Source of the DNA: Mallotus nudiflorus | Taxonomy: Eukaryota > Streptophyta > Magnoliopsida > Malpighiales > Euphorbiaceae | Assembly: GCA_947683625.1 (NCBI GenBank) | Contig: CANTUR010000382.1 | Location: forward strand, 62,001 to 126,000 | Length of the DNA: 64,000 bases | Reading direction: 5' to 3' | Shown here: piece after piece, positions 10,692-21,760 of the stretch | Position numbering within the stretch: the first letter of the stretch is position 1 | Layout of the letters: the number at the start of each line of letters is the position of its first letter | Made by a program: the position numbers and the translations under genes | Notes under the pieces: model-generated | Databases searched by the model: none | What the model was told of the DNA's origin: nothing | Seen by the model: the letters and a program-made list of their open reading frames with translations, nothing else

Positions 10692-12080
10692 TGTTAAAAA
10701 AAAAAAAGAGAGAAAAACCTTAATCTCTACTACATAAAAAGTTGATTGAAAAACACAAAGAAAAAAAACCTTTAAAAAAAATACTTTCTTTTCAAAGTCC
10801 AAAAATAAGAAAACACAGGGTTAATTTTCTCAAAATGGTGAAATCCTATTCTTAAAGGCAAACATCATTTGTGTAGCATTACTCTTCTACTCCTTTCTTC
10901 TTTATTAATTATTTCTCTCATATTATTTTATTTTTTATTATTTTATTATTTTAGTGTTTATTTTGTTTAATTTTCATTATTTTGTTTTCTTTGTTCATTA
11001 ATTTTAATCTTATTTTCCTTTTTTTTCTTTGCATTTTATGTTTTTGGTGATGAATACATGATTGAACCAAGGAAAGCTATGGAGAATCCATGAATAAAAG
11101 CTAAGAGTCAAAGATCCCTATTTAATTTTTATCTTGCACTATTTGGTTTATCTTATTGTTTTTCTTCTTGGTTTTGAATTTGATTAATTTATTTTCTGAA
11201 AGGTTGTAATTTTAATTTTATTTTCTTTATTATTTTTATAGATCTTGTAATAGCCCCAATAGTGGGAATAATGAAAAGTCTAGCTTACTTTTGTTCTTCA
11301 AAATTAATTCATAAATTAGGTTCAATTTGGTAAACCCTAATTAAAATCAATGGAGTCAGTAGATTAATTTAGGTTGCATGTTAATTAAAATTAGGTTTTA
11401 AAAGAAATAATTTAACTGCATGTTTGATCTTTTTTATGTGATTGTTTTGATTCTTTTTATGTTTTTGGGCTTGTTTGTTGATTTTTCTCTATTTTGGTCC
11501 CCAATCCCATGTTATCTTCTAACCCATTTAATAAATAGGCTTTTCATTGGATTTTTAGATTTAATTAATTTTAAAATCAATTTAGGCCCATTTAGGTTAA
11601 TTTAGACTTAGGCCCATTTTTGAATTAGAACATTTAGAATTAGGCCCACTACTTTAAATGCTTCATAATTTATAAATTTAGACGCACTTTTAGAATTAAA
11701 ATAAATAGACTTAGATTGACTTAATTAAAATTAAATAGACTCAACCTTAAGTCTATTTCACTTGTAAATAAAAATGTAGAATTAGCTAAACCTTAAAATA
11801 AAATTAACATAGTTTAGACCTATGGACGATGCACTTCATATGCATTTTTTTATATGTAGTTTTATGACTAGTTTGCTTTAGGGCTAGATAGATGTTTAAT
11901 TAGGGTTTAATAAAATTGTGTGTAAATAGAGAATAAGGTATTAATTATAAAGTACTTCTAAATGAATGCATGACTGAAAGAAGTTAGTATCCCATTCCTA
12001 AAATCTCTTAGTTGTGGTGCTAGCTTTCTTTTAAAGAATCGAGTGCTACCAAACTGATTTATCCCAGTGATTACCCTGGG
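10692..12080 (+). repeat. LTR-like segment with PPT before it and PBS after it
   Basis: About 1.39 kb without coding capacity, rich in A runs at its start (10,697-10,708) and in 'ttaggcccattt'-type motifs at 11,580-11,650. It is bounded on the left by a PPT and on the right by TGGCGACTCC at 12,081-12,090, which can pair with the 3' end of plant tRNA-Arg, the primer known for Ogre/Tat elements. Having a PPT on one side and a PBS on the other is expected of an LTR shared by two tandem copies or of a one-LTR insertion. A terminal CA is not visible before the PBS, so the right end is uncertain. Confidence 0.5.
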
Positions 12081-12090
12081 TGGCGACTCC
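12081..12090 (+). promoter_or_regulatory. Primer binding site (tRNA-Arg type), plus strand
   Basis: TGGCGACTCC matches the complement of the CCA-tailed 3' end of a plant arginine tRNA for ten bases, then diverges. It faces right, towards a leader at 12,091 onward. Confidence 0.5.
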
Positions 12091-12457
12091 TCTTGTCCAT
12101 GCTTTGTCTTTGTGGCATAGTAGTGTGTTCCCTAGGGCCCTGAGCCTAAACAGTATTGTGGTTGCTAAAACCTTGGACGTGTGCTAAACCCTGCCTTCTA
12201 CACTTGGGTTACAGACTCTAGTTAAATGAGTCTGATGAATGCATGAGTAAAAACTAAAGGTGATAATACCTTATCATTGTTGCCCTATGACTCAAGTGGA
12301 ATTATGGTGGCAATGTCATTTAGTATTATTAAGGCTTTTAAGGACCAATGGTGCACATGTGATGTGTAGGCCAATGCAGTGGTAAGGGGCTTTATATGAT
12401 CAAGTATTGCATACTAAGAACTAGTCATTTTTTAGTTGATCTCTCTCACTTAAAGGT
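12091..12457. other. Leader sequence between two opposed PBSs
   Basis: About 370 bp, non-coding, between a right-facing PBS at 12,081 and a left-facing PBS at 12,474. It must contain the leader of a plus-strand element, of a minus-strand element, or of both with a junction in the middle. The text 'ccctagggccctgagcct' near 12,131 and 'cttggacgtgtgctaaaccctg' near 12,172 are unusually GC-rich for the window. I cannot place the junction. Confidence 0.45.
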
Positions 12458-12474
12458 CCCCAGTGGAGTCGCCA
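12458..12474 (-). promoter_or_regulatory. Primer binding site (tRNA-Arg), minus strand
   Basis: On the minus strand this reads TGGCGACTCCACTGGGG. The plus strand equals the 17 nt 3' end, including CCA, of the plant tRNA-Arg(ACG) that I know. It is separated from the LTR at 12,476 by one base. This is the longest and most secure PBS in the window. Confidence 0.75.
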
Positions 12475-12475
12475 C

Positions 12476-14343
12476 TATGAGCAACTATGCATATTTTTAA
12501 TTTCAAGGCAAATTAGTTCCATAAGGGTCTTTTCATTTTGTTTCTGAGGGATATGGCAACTTTACCAAATAGGGACAAATGATTAGTGTTAAGAGGAATG
12601 AGACACTTTTTTATTTTATGGAGTCACCACCCAATTTTTAGAAAATTAGGAAAAGAAAGGGACAATATCGGGTCACTTAATGAGTATTACCCCGAGTAGA
12701 GATTTTTAGGTTCGGGAGATTGCATCTACTTTTTTTTACTATTTCTCATTATACGATGTTTCATGTATAGCTAGCGTAACACTTTAGTTTTGGTAATGAT
12801 AGTTTATATAACATTCGTATAATTCAACAGATAGTGGAAAATAATAAAGCTGAAATATTACTATTACATCACTTTCCTAATAAAATACATATAAAAAAGA
12901 TTACAGAAAACTAAATCTAATTTATATATAATGAATTTGCAAGGTAAATACGACCATTCACACAACTTGCTTGACTATATGAATAATGGGATAAACAATG
13001 GACACTTGAACACTTGAAATAGTAAGGAAAGTGTAGATGATCATGCACCTTTACATTAATTATTTATGCTATAATGATAAATGATGATAATATAGAGGAT
13101 GCATGATGTCATCATTGGACCAAAAACATGATGACTCTATTATGGGATATGAACTTTTCACATTATTGATATTTATGATGTGATTTCATGTTTTAGAACT
13201 AAAGGACACAAAATGGTGATATGAAATGAGCATAATAAAGCACAGATTATTCATATAGCATGCAAAATTACCAGTCTCATAATATAAGCATAACAATATT
13301 CCTAAATGCTAGCGATAATAAAATAAAATGCAATGTGGTAAAATAAACGTGCCAAAATGATTGTGTGGTCCTCACATTCAATTGAGTTTATGTGGTTTTT
13401 GAAGCTTTAGCTTTGAGGGATTATCAAGCTTTACTCTTCAAGAGGTTCAAAATGATAATAGAATGATGCTAGTTTGTATACCTTTGAAGTGTGCTTTAAC
13501 AAAAATAAGGCTTGGTTTAGTGGAAAAAAGATATAATCACCTAAAAAAAAGTAGTGGGAGAGTAAAAGTTCTCTAGAAAGGGAGTGCCTTTGATCAAACA
13601 GATTTTTAAGTGTGTATGTGTTTCAAGTGTCTACTTATAGGCATGGCAACACATGTGTCCCTAGGACAGAGTGCATGGCCATGCGAAGTGTGCACAACCA
13701 TGCACTGGTGCATGGTCATGCACTTGGCGCATGGGTACGAGCATATGTGTGTGCTCATACGCTATTTCAAGTGTTATGCACTGCAATCGGGGCTTATGTG
13801 GGCTTTTCCAAGGTTTGTTCCTAAGGTTTTTAGGCCTTTTAGATTCATTTTTGAAGTTTTTTTTGTCAAATTCATCCTCCATTTTAGCACGTGACATCTA
13901 AAGTTGTTTATGGCTTTTTATGGCTTTATGTGCACTTATAAGTGACATGTGTTGACTCTTAGGTTGTGTTGGACCATTGTGGGACAACTTCTAAAGGTTT
14001 TGGAGCCTTCCAGACATGTTTTCGAAGTCCAATTTATCAAAATCAATTTCCATTTTTTCACAAAGTTGGGTTCTAGTCTAATGAAATGAACACTGACCTA
14101 ATAAGGTGAGTGTTTCAAGAAAGGAATTCTTAAAATAAGCTTCTCATTGTTTCAATAATTCATATTTCAGAAGGTCAGAGAATAAATTAATGGCTCAATG
14201 ATCGATTTTGCACACTAGTGGGGTCGATTAGTTTTTTAACATTGCATACTTCAGAGGTGTTCCGAACGAGTAAACTATAGTCATCTCAGAGGTTCATTTC
14301 ATCATTGGACATTTTTAGGGATAGTCAAATTTGAGGTATGATA
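12476..14343 (-). repeat. Tat LTR (copy A), 5' LTR of a minus-strand element
   Basis: A 1,868-bp segment whose sequence is repeated, diverged, at 47,792-49,566. On the minus strand it starts TATCATACC (probably from TGTCATACC) and ends GCTCATA one base before the tRNA-Arg PBS, which identifies it as a 5' LTR. A TATA-like tataagtag is at 13,631-13,639 on the minus strand. The stretch 13,600-13,790 is richer in GC and full of GCATG and CATGC words, and it is poorly conserved in copy B. The element's body would lie to the left. The truncated Tat pol at 7,985-10,671 has the right strand and lineage, but the sequence between is rearranged. Confidence 0.7.
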
Positions 14344-14875
14344 GTGGCATATGGGTCATGTCACTAATCTCTACTTTAATCTCTAGTCAAGTATATCTAA
14401 AAGTAAAGGTAGATATTAATTAATGGTTGGTAAAGAGAAAAGTATGGAGACATAAGAAACAAAAAGGAGATATACAAAACTTAAAGCTCTTGTAAGGATT
14501 AAGTAGTGGAAGCTTAAGAAGTGGAAGTATCAAAAGGGTTATTGAGAGAGGGTTCTTGTGCTACCATTTGATCAAAGCAAGAAAGAGATTTAGTGAAGCT
14601 TGGCATCTCAAGCTAAAGGTCCCACAATTGAGAGACTTGAAGAGTTGAATCAAAGGAGCTAGCCATTTTAGTAGATTAAATGTGGTCTACACCAACCTTG
14701 GGAATTAGTAAGTTTGCTTAAAACTTAGAATTCCTTAGTTGTTAATTTCTTGTATTTATGATGGTTTGTGTATTAGTTATATGTTAATTGCAAATTGGAT
14801 CCTAGGGATTGGAATTCTTGATGAGATCAAAGGTTACTATAAGAAAATTTTTTAAATTTACTTTATTTAGCATTT
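14344..14875. other. Unassigned non-coding sequence
   Basis: About 530 bp between the Tat LTR and the truncated Tekay LTR. It is purine-rich on the plus strand (aagaaa, gagag and gaag words) with no open frame, resembling the transcribed part of a plus-strand LTR, but I see no matching copy in the window. Confidence 0.35.
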
Positions 14876-17049
14876 GATGTCTAAGTAGCAAAATCGATTC
14901 CTAATAGAAGAAACTCAGCATAAATGACAACCACTATCCAACTTACTATTATGTCTGAAAAAATAAGTTGAGGAGAATTAGATCTCACTAAGTGAATCAA
15001 TTATATAAAATGCATGTTGATTTAAAATATTTATTAAAATCTTTTAAAATAAAATAAAATAAATATAAATATAAATATAAATATTTAAATCCTTTACTTT
15101 ACTCAAATTATTATTTTTTACAAAATCCTTCCTGAAATTCACAAACCACCTATAATACCATTCTCATATGAAATCATGTAAATTAAAATATTTAGTAGAA
15201 ATCATGGTAGAACCTTAGAGCTCAAGTGCTACTAGCCTTTCAGCTCTCTTAAATCCAATTAATTGATGGTCCCAGAAAGCAAGCTTAACCATGGTGTAAC
15301 CACATCCGTTCTCTTACACTAAATATTTACTGATGCCCAAAGAGCAAGCTAAACCAAGGTCCAACTAGTAAACATATACCTGCCTATAGAGACACACTCA
15401 ACCAGGGCTTAAAATCAATAACCTTGCCTAGAGAGACTTACCTAACAAGAGCACACAATCCAAATTCTTGTCCATAGAAACTTACTCAACACAATCCTAA
15501 TAACACCTATAAGGTAGCATGTTCTACCATTTTTCCAAATCAATTTAGATCATAATGATTAAAATAAATAAAATAGAAAAAAGAAATTTCACTAAACTAT
15601 TTGTTTCAAATATTATTCATGATAATAAAATAATAATCATGCATGTGGCAAAATATATATTCACAAATAAATTCATATAATCAACTTAAATATTATATTA
15701 ACAGAATGAAACTTCTAATTTAAATATTTTCAACACATATTTCATAAAATTAACTCACAGGTGGAGCGTGCTGGCTAACCTATCCGTAGTTGTCTGTGCT
15801 TTACACCTCTTCCTCCCGAATGCTCTAAAGATGTATGGATAACATGTCATTTAATAAATAACTTTAAATAAATGCCTAAAAATTATAAAATTACATAAAT
15901 GATAAAAATAGCTATAAAAACCCCAAAATTGTTAATTTTCATGTTCAAATGATTTTTTAAAATGAATTAAACTAACTTATATAGAAATATGCAATTTGCC
16001 CATAATCAATCCAGAATTTTTTATAGCAAAGTCCATAAGGAATTGGACTTCAGTCTAGTTATAAGAAATGATCTCCACAATATGATTTATCTAATAAAAA
16101 TAACTTAGAATTTTTTTCTGCTTATTACTATTCATCATCAATAATTGAGTAATACCTGCCAGATTCTCATTGGAAAACATAACATAGACTCAACAATTCA
16201 TACCACTATGTTCTCGACAATCTATAGAACACATATGAACCCTTAAACACACAAAAATACTTATAAAACAAAGGGATCTAAAAATCAAATGAAAAATACT
16301 TAAAAATTTACCAAATATTCCACTTATGAAGATTGAATGAAAGATTAGTGTTAAAAGACTTCTTAAATAGTGGGGAATGAAATAAAAATGTTGGCCTTGA
16401 CTTATAGGTAAAGAAATGAATGTTCTAACTTTATCAACCTTGAGCAGAAAATTAAAATTAAAATATAAAATTTTCTAGGCTGAATATAATCTAACAAACA
16501 CCACTAGCACGTAGAGGATGTTGAAAAATAGTTAGGTACTAAATTTTAGGTCAATCATAGATCATTTGGTTAGTGATAAAAAATAGGAAAAATTTAATTA
16601 CTACAATGATAGTCTGGGGAGTACAAGGGCTTCTTTAAAACTTTTGCGTCTGTCAACTATAAAATGAAAGGGAAGATGGAAAATTATCACTTAATTGCCC
16701 ACATTTTTGGTAAAGTTTTCTTTTGGTCCTTCCACTTAGAGGCTTAAGATAAATGCATTTAATGAGTTAACACCATACAACAACCCCACAATAATACTTC
16801 AACAACTCAATACAACCCGGAAATAATAACCCAATAATAATACAACAATCCAACATCAACCATATAGCAATAACTCATTAACAACATAACAACAACTCAT
16901 CAAATCATTAACAACCCAATATTAATGATAATAACTGAACATCAACATTAATAACCAAATAACCAACAGCAAGCATATCAACAACAAAATCAATACCCCA
17001 TCAACAACGCAACAATAACATAACAACCCAACATCAATAATACCTTACA
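14876..17049 (-). repeat. Tekay 3' LTR (left copy, truncated)
   Basis: Homologous to 30,700-34,686 and to the plus-strand LTR at 57,933-60,408. On the minus strand it starts TGTAAGG at 17,049, right after the PPT. Its other end should extend about 370 bp further left, as the right copy does to 30,309, but similarity stops near 14,876, so the last part of the LTR is missing. At 15,380-15,500 are about three copies of a period of about 44 bp built on 'agagacttactcaac'. At about 16,770-17,045 a tract rich in 'caacaa' and 'aataac' words occupies the start of U3. Confidence 0.8.
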
Positions 17050-17066
17050 TTCTTCCCTCCTTAAGA
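17050..17066 (-). promoter_or_regulatory. Tekay polypurine tract
   Basis: On the minus strand the text TTAAGGAGGGAAGAA directly precedes the LTR start TGTAAGG. This is a typical chromovirus PPT and fixes the right border of the 3' LTR. Confidence 0.8.
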
Positions 17067-18700
17067 AAATTTGTCCTTGAATTTTAAACTCTTACACCAA
17101 TTTTTAATAAGTAATGATATCGACCTTTCATATTTGCTTCAATTTCCTAAGTACAATCCTCTATTTATAAAACTTTCACTATAGGAATCTTTTTAGTATG
17201 GAGTTGATTAACCTAACAATATACAATCACCATAGGATATTATTCATATGACATATCCTTAATAAACTCCACTGTTTAAGGCTTAAGAATGTGAGAAGGA
17301 TTAGAGATATACTTCTTTAATATAGATAAATGAAACACTAGGTGGATTCAAAATAATTCAGGTGGCAACACTAATTTATAAGCCACTTGTCCAACTATAG
17401 AATGAATCTTGAAAGGTCCAATGTATCTCAGGGCTAATTTTTCTTTCTTGCCAATCACCCCTTTTATTGGGGACACCTTTAAAAACACTATATCCCAATC
17501 TAAAAATGGCATGTCCTTTCTCTTAGAATCAACATCACTTTTTTGTCGACTAAAGGTTGTCCTTAATCTCTATTGAATAAGAGGAATCTTCTCTGAAGTC
17601 ACTTACACTAGCTCTAGACTGATTAATTGCCTCTCACAAACTTCCCAACATAATGGTGATCTATAGTTTCTACCATATACTGCTTCATACGAAGCCATTT
17701 CAATACTTGCATGATAGTTATTGTTATATGCAAATTCAATTAATGGCAAGTGTTAATCCAATTGACCACTAAAGTCCATCACACATATTCTTAACATATC
17801 ATCTAATGTTTAAATGGTCCTTTCTAACTAGCTATCAGTTTAAGGATGAAATGTAGTGTTGAAATCAAGTCTTGTGCCTAATGCCTTGTGTAATTCTTAC
17901 TAAAAGACTAAAATAAATGTTGCTCCTCAGTCTGGCACTATACTTTTTGGTTCCCCATGTAGACAAACAATTCAGTTAATATACAACATGGCCAACTTGT
18001 CTATAGTATAAGTCTTTTTATTGGCAAGAAGTGAGTTGACTTAGTTAGTTTAGTCAACTATCACCCAAATAGCATTATAACCTCCTGTAGTATAAGGCAA
18101 TATATAAACAAAGTCCATTGCATCATGTCCCACTTCCACTCGAAGATGGATAATTATTGTAACAATGCTGAGGGCCTCTGATGTTCCAATTTCATGTGCT
18201 GACATGTGAGACACTTAGATAAAAATTATGCAATGTCTATTTTAATCCTATTCCACTAGTAAGTATCTTTTAAGTCATGATAATTTTTTGTCAAACTTGG
18301 ATGAACACTATAATAAAAAAAAATGAGGTTCTTCCATAATCTCTTTTCTTAACTCATTCATATTTGGCATAAGTAACCTAGTGCCCAAATGCAATACACC
18401 CTTACTGTCAATCAAAAAATCTCTTGATTAACCTTTATGTACCTCTAACATTATCTTGTACAACTATGGGTCCCATTTTTTAGTTGCTTTAACTCTATCT
18501 ATATACACTGATCATACTATGAATTAAGCTAATAGACATAACTTGGTTACTTTCCACTGTAACCCCTAATCAATCAATTCATGCAATTCTTTATTGATTT
18601 GCCTCCTTTCCATGTTAATGTGAGTAAGACTTCTTGCTGACTTTTTACTCAATGCATCAGCCACCACATGAGCTTGACTTGGATGGAATAATAGCCTATA
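17067..18700 (-). pseudogene. Tekay chromovirus integrase with chromodomain remnant
   Basis: Minus-strand integrase of a Tekay-type chromovirus, reading from about 18,700 (ADALSKKSA, the end of RNase H) down to 17,070. Recognisable blocks are IVTIIIHLRVEVGHD followed by DFVYILPYTTGGYNAIW (about 18,070), YINxIVCLHGEPKSIV (about 17,950), LERTIxTLDDMLRICVMDF (about 17,790), LIEFAYNNNYHASIEMA and EAVYGRNYRSP (about 17,680-17,740). Then comes the GPF...GQVAYKLVLPP block (about 17,390). The tail near 17,100-17,270 has LHTKKIPIVKVL and EANMKGRYHYL, the remains of a chromodomain. Many stops and frameshifts occur. Confidence 0.8.
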
Positions 18701-18966
18701 ATAGCTTGCTAAACCTAGAAAACTCCTTACTTAAGTGACCATTATAGGTTTTGGCCACCCTATAATAGCTTTAAACTTTTTAGGATCCACTTGTATGCCA
18801 TCTTTAGATAATATATGGCCTAAGAATGCTACTTGATCCAACCAAAATTCATATTTTAAGAACTTGGCATACAATTAATGCTCCCTTAAAGTCTAAAGTA
18901 TCATCGTTAAGTGAATGGCATGTTCTTCTTTACTCCTTGAATATCCCAAGATGTCATTAATAAATA
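18700..18966 (-). pseudogene. Tekay RT tail, RNase H deleted
   Basis: Continues RT from the right side of the nested Sirevirus. It reads ILGYSRSKEEHAIHL, then LYAKFLKYEFWLDQVAFLGH, IQVDPKKFKAI and RSFLGLASYYR. At about 18,695-18,705 the text jumps directly from SYYR to HPSQAHVVADALS, the last part of RNase H. Nearly all of the RNase H domain is therefore missing. The plus-strand relative at 62,470-62,940 retains the domain, which shows the size of the loss (roughly 450 bp). Confidence 0.8.
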
Positions 18967-20229
18967 TGAAAAGAGTCCCAGAGGGGGGAAGAATAGGACT
19001 ATCAAATAAAAATGAGAAATTAAAATAAATTATTTGCAAGAATTGAATGAAAGTTGAGAAGGAATAATGAAGAACATAAAGATTTAAGGTGTTCAAATTC
19101 AACAATAATCCTACGTCTCCACCTAACTTATCCCCAAGTTAGGATTTTCAATCACCCATAATCTTATTCATAAGTTTGAGATTACACAAGAGTTTTATGA
19201 CTCACTCTTATAACCTTACAACATGAGTTTTCAAGGCTCCCTCAAAAAATAAAAACCCAAGTGTTTCAATGGACAACACTTCACTTCCCTTCTAATCTAA
19301 CCAAAGATTTAAGATGAAGAGAAATTCTATTTCTAACACATACCCAACCCTCACAAGATTTATACAAACAAAGAATTATTTAAGAGAATTTGAGAGCTCA
19401 ATGAGTGGTTAAGAAATAATGAATGATAAATAAGTTACTTAACTTTCATTCAGCTTTAGAGGTATTTATACTTAAAAATATAGCTGTTGGAGGTGCAAAT
19501 GATGTGTCCAACATCTATATTTTGAATCATTGAAAATGATGATGTTAGACAACTATTCTTCAATTGAAACCATGATTAGCTACTCAAAAAATTTGAATTT
19601 GCCTACACTTTCTTCATATAAGCTATAGATATTTGAATTATCTTTCCATTTCATTTTGAATCACCTAAATTAGATGTCTGTAGGTCAGGATATGTCCAAA
19701 ATACTAGGAGATGTGCAATTTGAAATGCAGAATACTATTAAATAGTTATACCAAAGTTGAAGCCGTGATTTGCTCCTGAAAAAATTTTAATTTGCCCATA
19801 ATTTTTTTATAAAATTTTTAGATATTTGACTTATCTTTCCATATCATTTTTAATTACCTAATTTGGACTTTTTTAGCTCAGGATATGTCTAAAATACTAA
19901 GAACTGTGCAGTCTAAGATGGCAAACATGTACATGGACTTTGACTCAAAATTTTCATAACCAAATGAACTTGGATTTTGACAAATAAGCCTAATTCAGAA
20001 AGCTCAAGATGTCTACTTGCAACGTGAAGAAGATAACTTTCTCATTATAAAGCTCTAAAGATGTCAAAAGCCTTATTGAATCTCAAAGGTCCAATCAACC
20101 CAAGATAATTATACTTCATTTTAACTTCCAATAGAGTCCTAAATTATACACACTTAAATAAACAAATTAAATGCTCAGAATTATGTTTGTTAAGATGAAA
20201 ATTAAGATTGATTATTACTAAGGTCAACA
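18967..20229 (-). repeat. Sirevirus 3' LTR
   Basis: 1,263 bp. On the minus strand it starts TGTTGACCTTAG at 20,229 after the PPT and ends CTCTTTTCA at 18,967. It pairs with 26,408-27,691. Confidence 0.9.
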
Positions 20230-20244
20230 ATCTCCCCCTTTTTG
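20230..20244 (-). promoter_or_regulatory. Sirevirus polypurine tract
   Basis: Minus strand AAAAAGGGGGAGAT immediately before the LTR TG. This is one of several similar tracts in the preceding kilobase. Confidence 0.85.
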
Positions 20245-21260
20245 ATTTTGACAACTTATTTTGAATTTGATAAAAAAAAATACAAAGTAAAGTGTGTGAT
20301 AATATTTGTGATAATAATGATACCAAATGTAATAAAATATATTTCTTTGTTTCTCCCCCTATGAATATGGACATGATAAGAAATATAAATTTATAGATTA
20401 TTCCCCTTGACAAAAAATATAAACAATATAAAATATAGCATGAGGGATAAAAACATGGCATTCTTATGACAAATATATTAAAAACATAAAATATGATATC
20501 ATGATCATTTAAATAAATGTTAGCCAATATGAGAAAATATTTTTAAACATATATGCAAATAGTCTTACTAAAATGCATCACTTCCTATAGGAACAAAGTA
20601 AAGATGCACCAAATCTTTATAAAAATATTCATGCCTTATCAAAGATCAAAATAATTCCTAAGAAGATATTCATGCCTTATCAAAGATAAAAACCATTCCT
20701 AAGAAGTATATTATACACATGTATAGTTAAAAAATAACAAACTCAAATGTATTTCTCCCCCTTTGTCAAAAGTAAAAAGAAAAGAGAGAGACATAAAAGG
20801 AAAATGAAAAACAAAGATACTCAAAATCTTTATGAAATCTATGTCATACATAAAGTGAACAAAATAAGAGCTTTTGTAATATATGATGTATGAAAAATTA
20901 ATCATACTGTTAATATGCATGCAAAAATTTAAACAAAATTTCTCCCCCTATATCAAATAGAAATATAATATGTTACTAACATAAACACAATTTTTAAGGG
21001 AGTTTTAAAATTAAAAACAAACTAAGTACACATGTTAAAAAAATTTACTAGGTACACATGCAAACTAAAATTATTTCTCCTCCTTTGACAAAATGCAAAA
21101 GGAAATTTAAAAAGAAAAACCAAATATAAGATGAAAGCTAAAAAAAATTTAAGATCAAAATCAAAATATTTAACAATCAAAGTAATCAATAAGCATAACA
21201 TAATTTCACATGAAAAATAGTGCAACCATTAATTAAACATAAAATCAAGGTAAACTAGAA
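20245..21260 (-). repeat. Sirevirus 3' untranslated region with repeated PPT-like motifs
   Basis: No credible gene between the RNase H end and the LTR. PPT-like ctccccct (GGGGGAG on the minus strand) occurs at about 20,353, 20,754 and 20,942, with a weaker ctcctcct at about 21,078, besides the true PPT at 20,230. Several are followed by similar text such as 'ttgtcaaaagtaaaaag' or 'ttgacaaaatgcaaaagg', so the repeated unit is larger than the G run. Spacing is irregular (about 110 to 400 bp). Multiple PPT copies are a described property of Sireviruses as I recall. Confidence 0.75.
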
Positions 21261-21760
21261 CCATAAATCATGCCAAGTTCTTGCTTAATGAAATTTAATC
21301 TCTCTTCATTGAGAGGTTTGGTGAAGATATTTGCAAGTTGATTGATTATTTGTATCAACAAATTCAAGTGAGATATCACTAATTTGAACATGATCCCAGA
21401 AGAAATGTTGTCTAATGTCTATATGCTTAGTTTTAAAATGTTGAATGGGATTTTTGCTATGGTTGATAGCACTTGTATTGTCACATTTGATTGGAATGTG
21501 ATCAAATTTTAAAACTTGTGAATAATAGAGACTTGCTACAATATATTCAGCTTTAGCAGTGGACAAGGCAACTAAAACTTGTTTCCTACTAAACCAAGAA
21601 ACTAAACATTGTCCTAAAAATTGACAAGTTTTAGAAGTGACTTTTCTATTTAGTAAACTACCAGTAAAGTTTGCATCATAATAGCTAATCAAGTTAAAGG
21701 ATGAACTCCTAGGATACCAAAGTCCTAAATGCACTGTACCACAAAGATATGTAAAAGTTC
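21260..21760 (-). pseudogene. Sirevirus RNase H
   Basis: Copia RNase H, removing RNA from the hybrid. From 21,734 it reads LISYYDANFTG (first acid), LVSWFSRKQ, LSTAKAEYI (glutamate), KCDNTSAIN (second Asp) and KTKHIDIRQHFFWDHV. After a frameshift it ends NQLANIFTKPL where ADIFTKPL is usual. Catalytic acids are retained. It is separated from RT by a degraded stretch with stops at 21,740-21,870. Confidence 0.85.

Noticed and set aside
12458..12474. Partial tRNA-Arg gene
   Set aside because: Only the 3' end with encoded CCA is present, directly beside an LTR; it is a primer binding site read from the other strand.
13610..13901. Four overlapping open frames on both strands
   Set aside because: They overlap each other inside a Tat LTR, have no family motif, and exist because the tract is GC-richer and low in stops.
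20144..21225. Several hydrophobic open frames that could suggest membrane or env-like proteins
   Set aside because: They lie on PPT-like repeats and the 3' LTR of the Sirevirus; Phe/Leu-rich reading comes from A-rich DNA read on the opposite strand. No continuous env-like gene.
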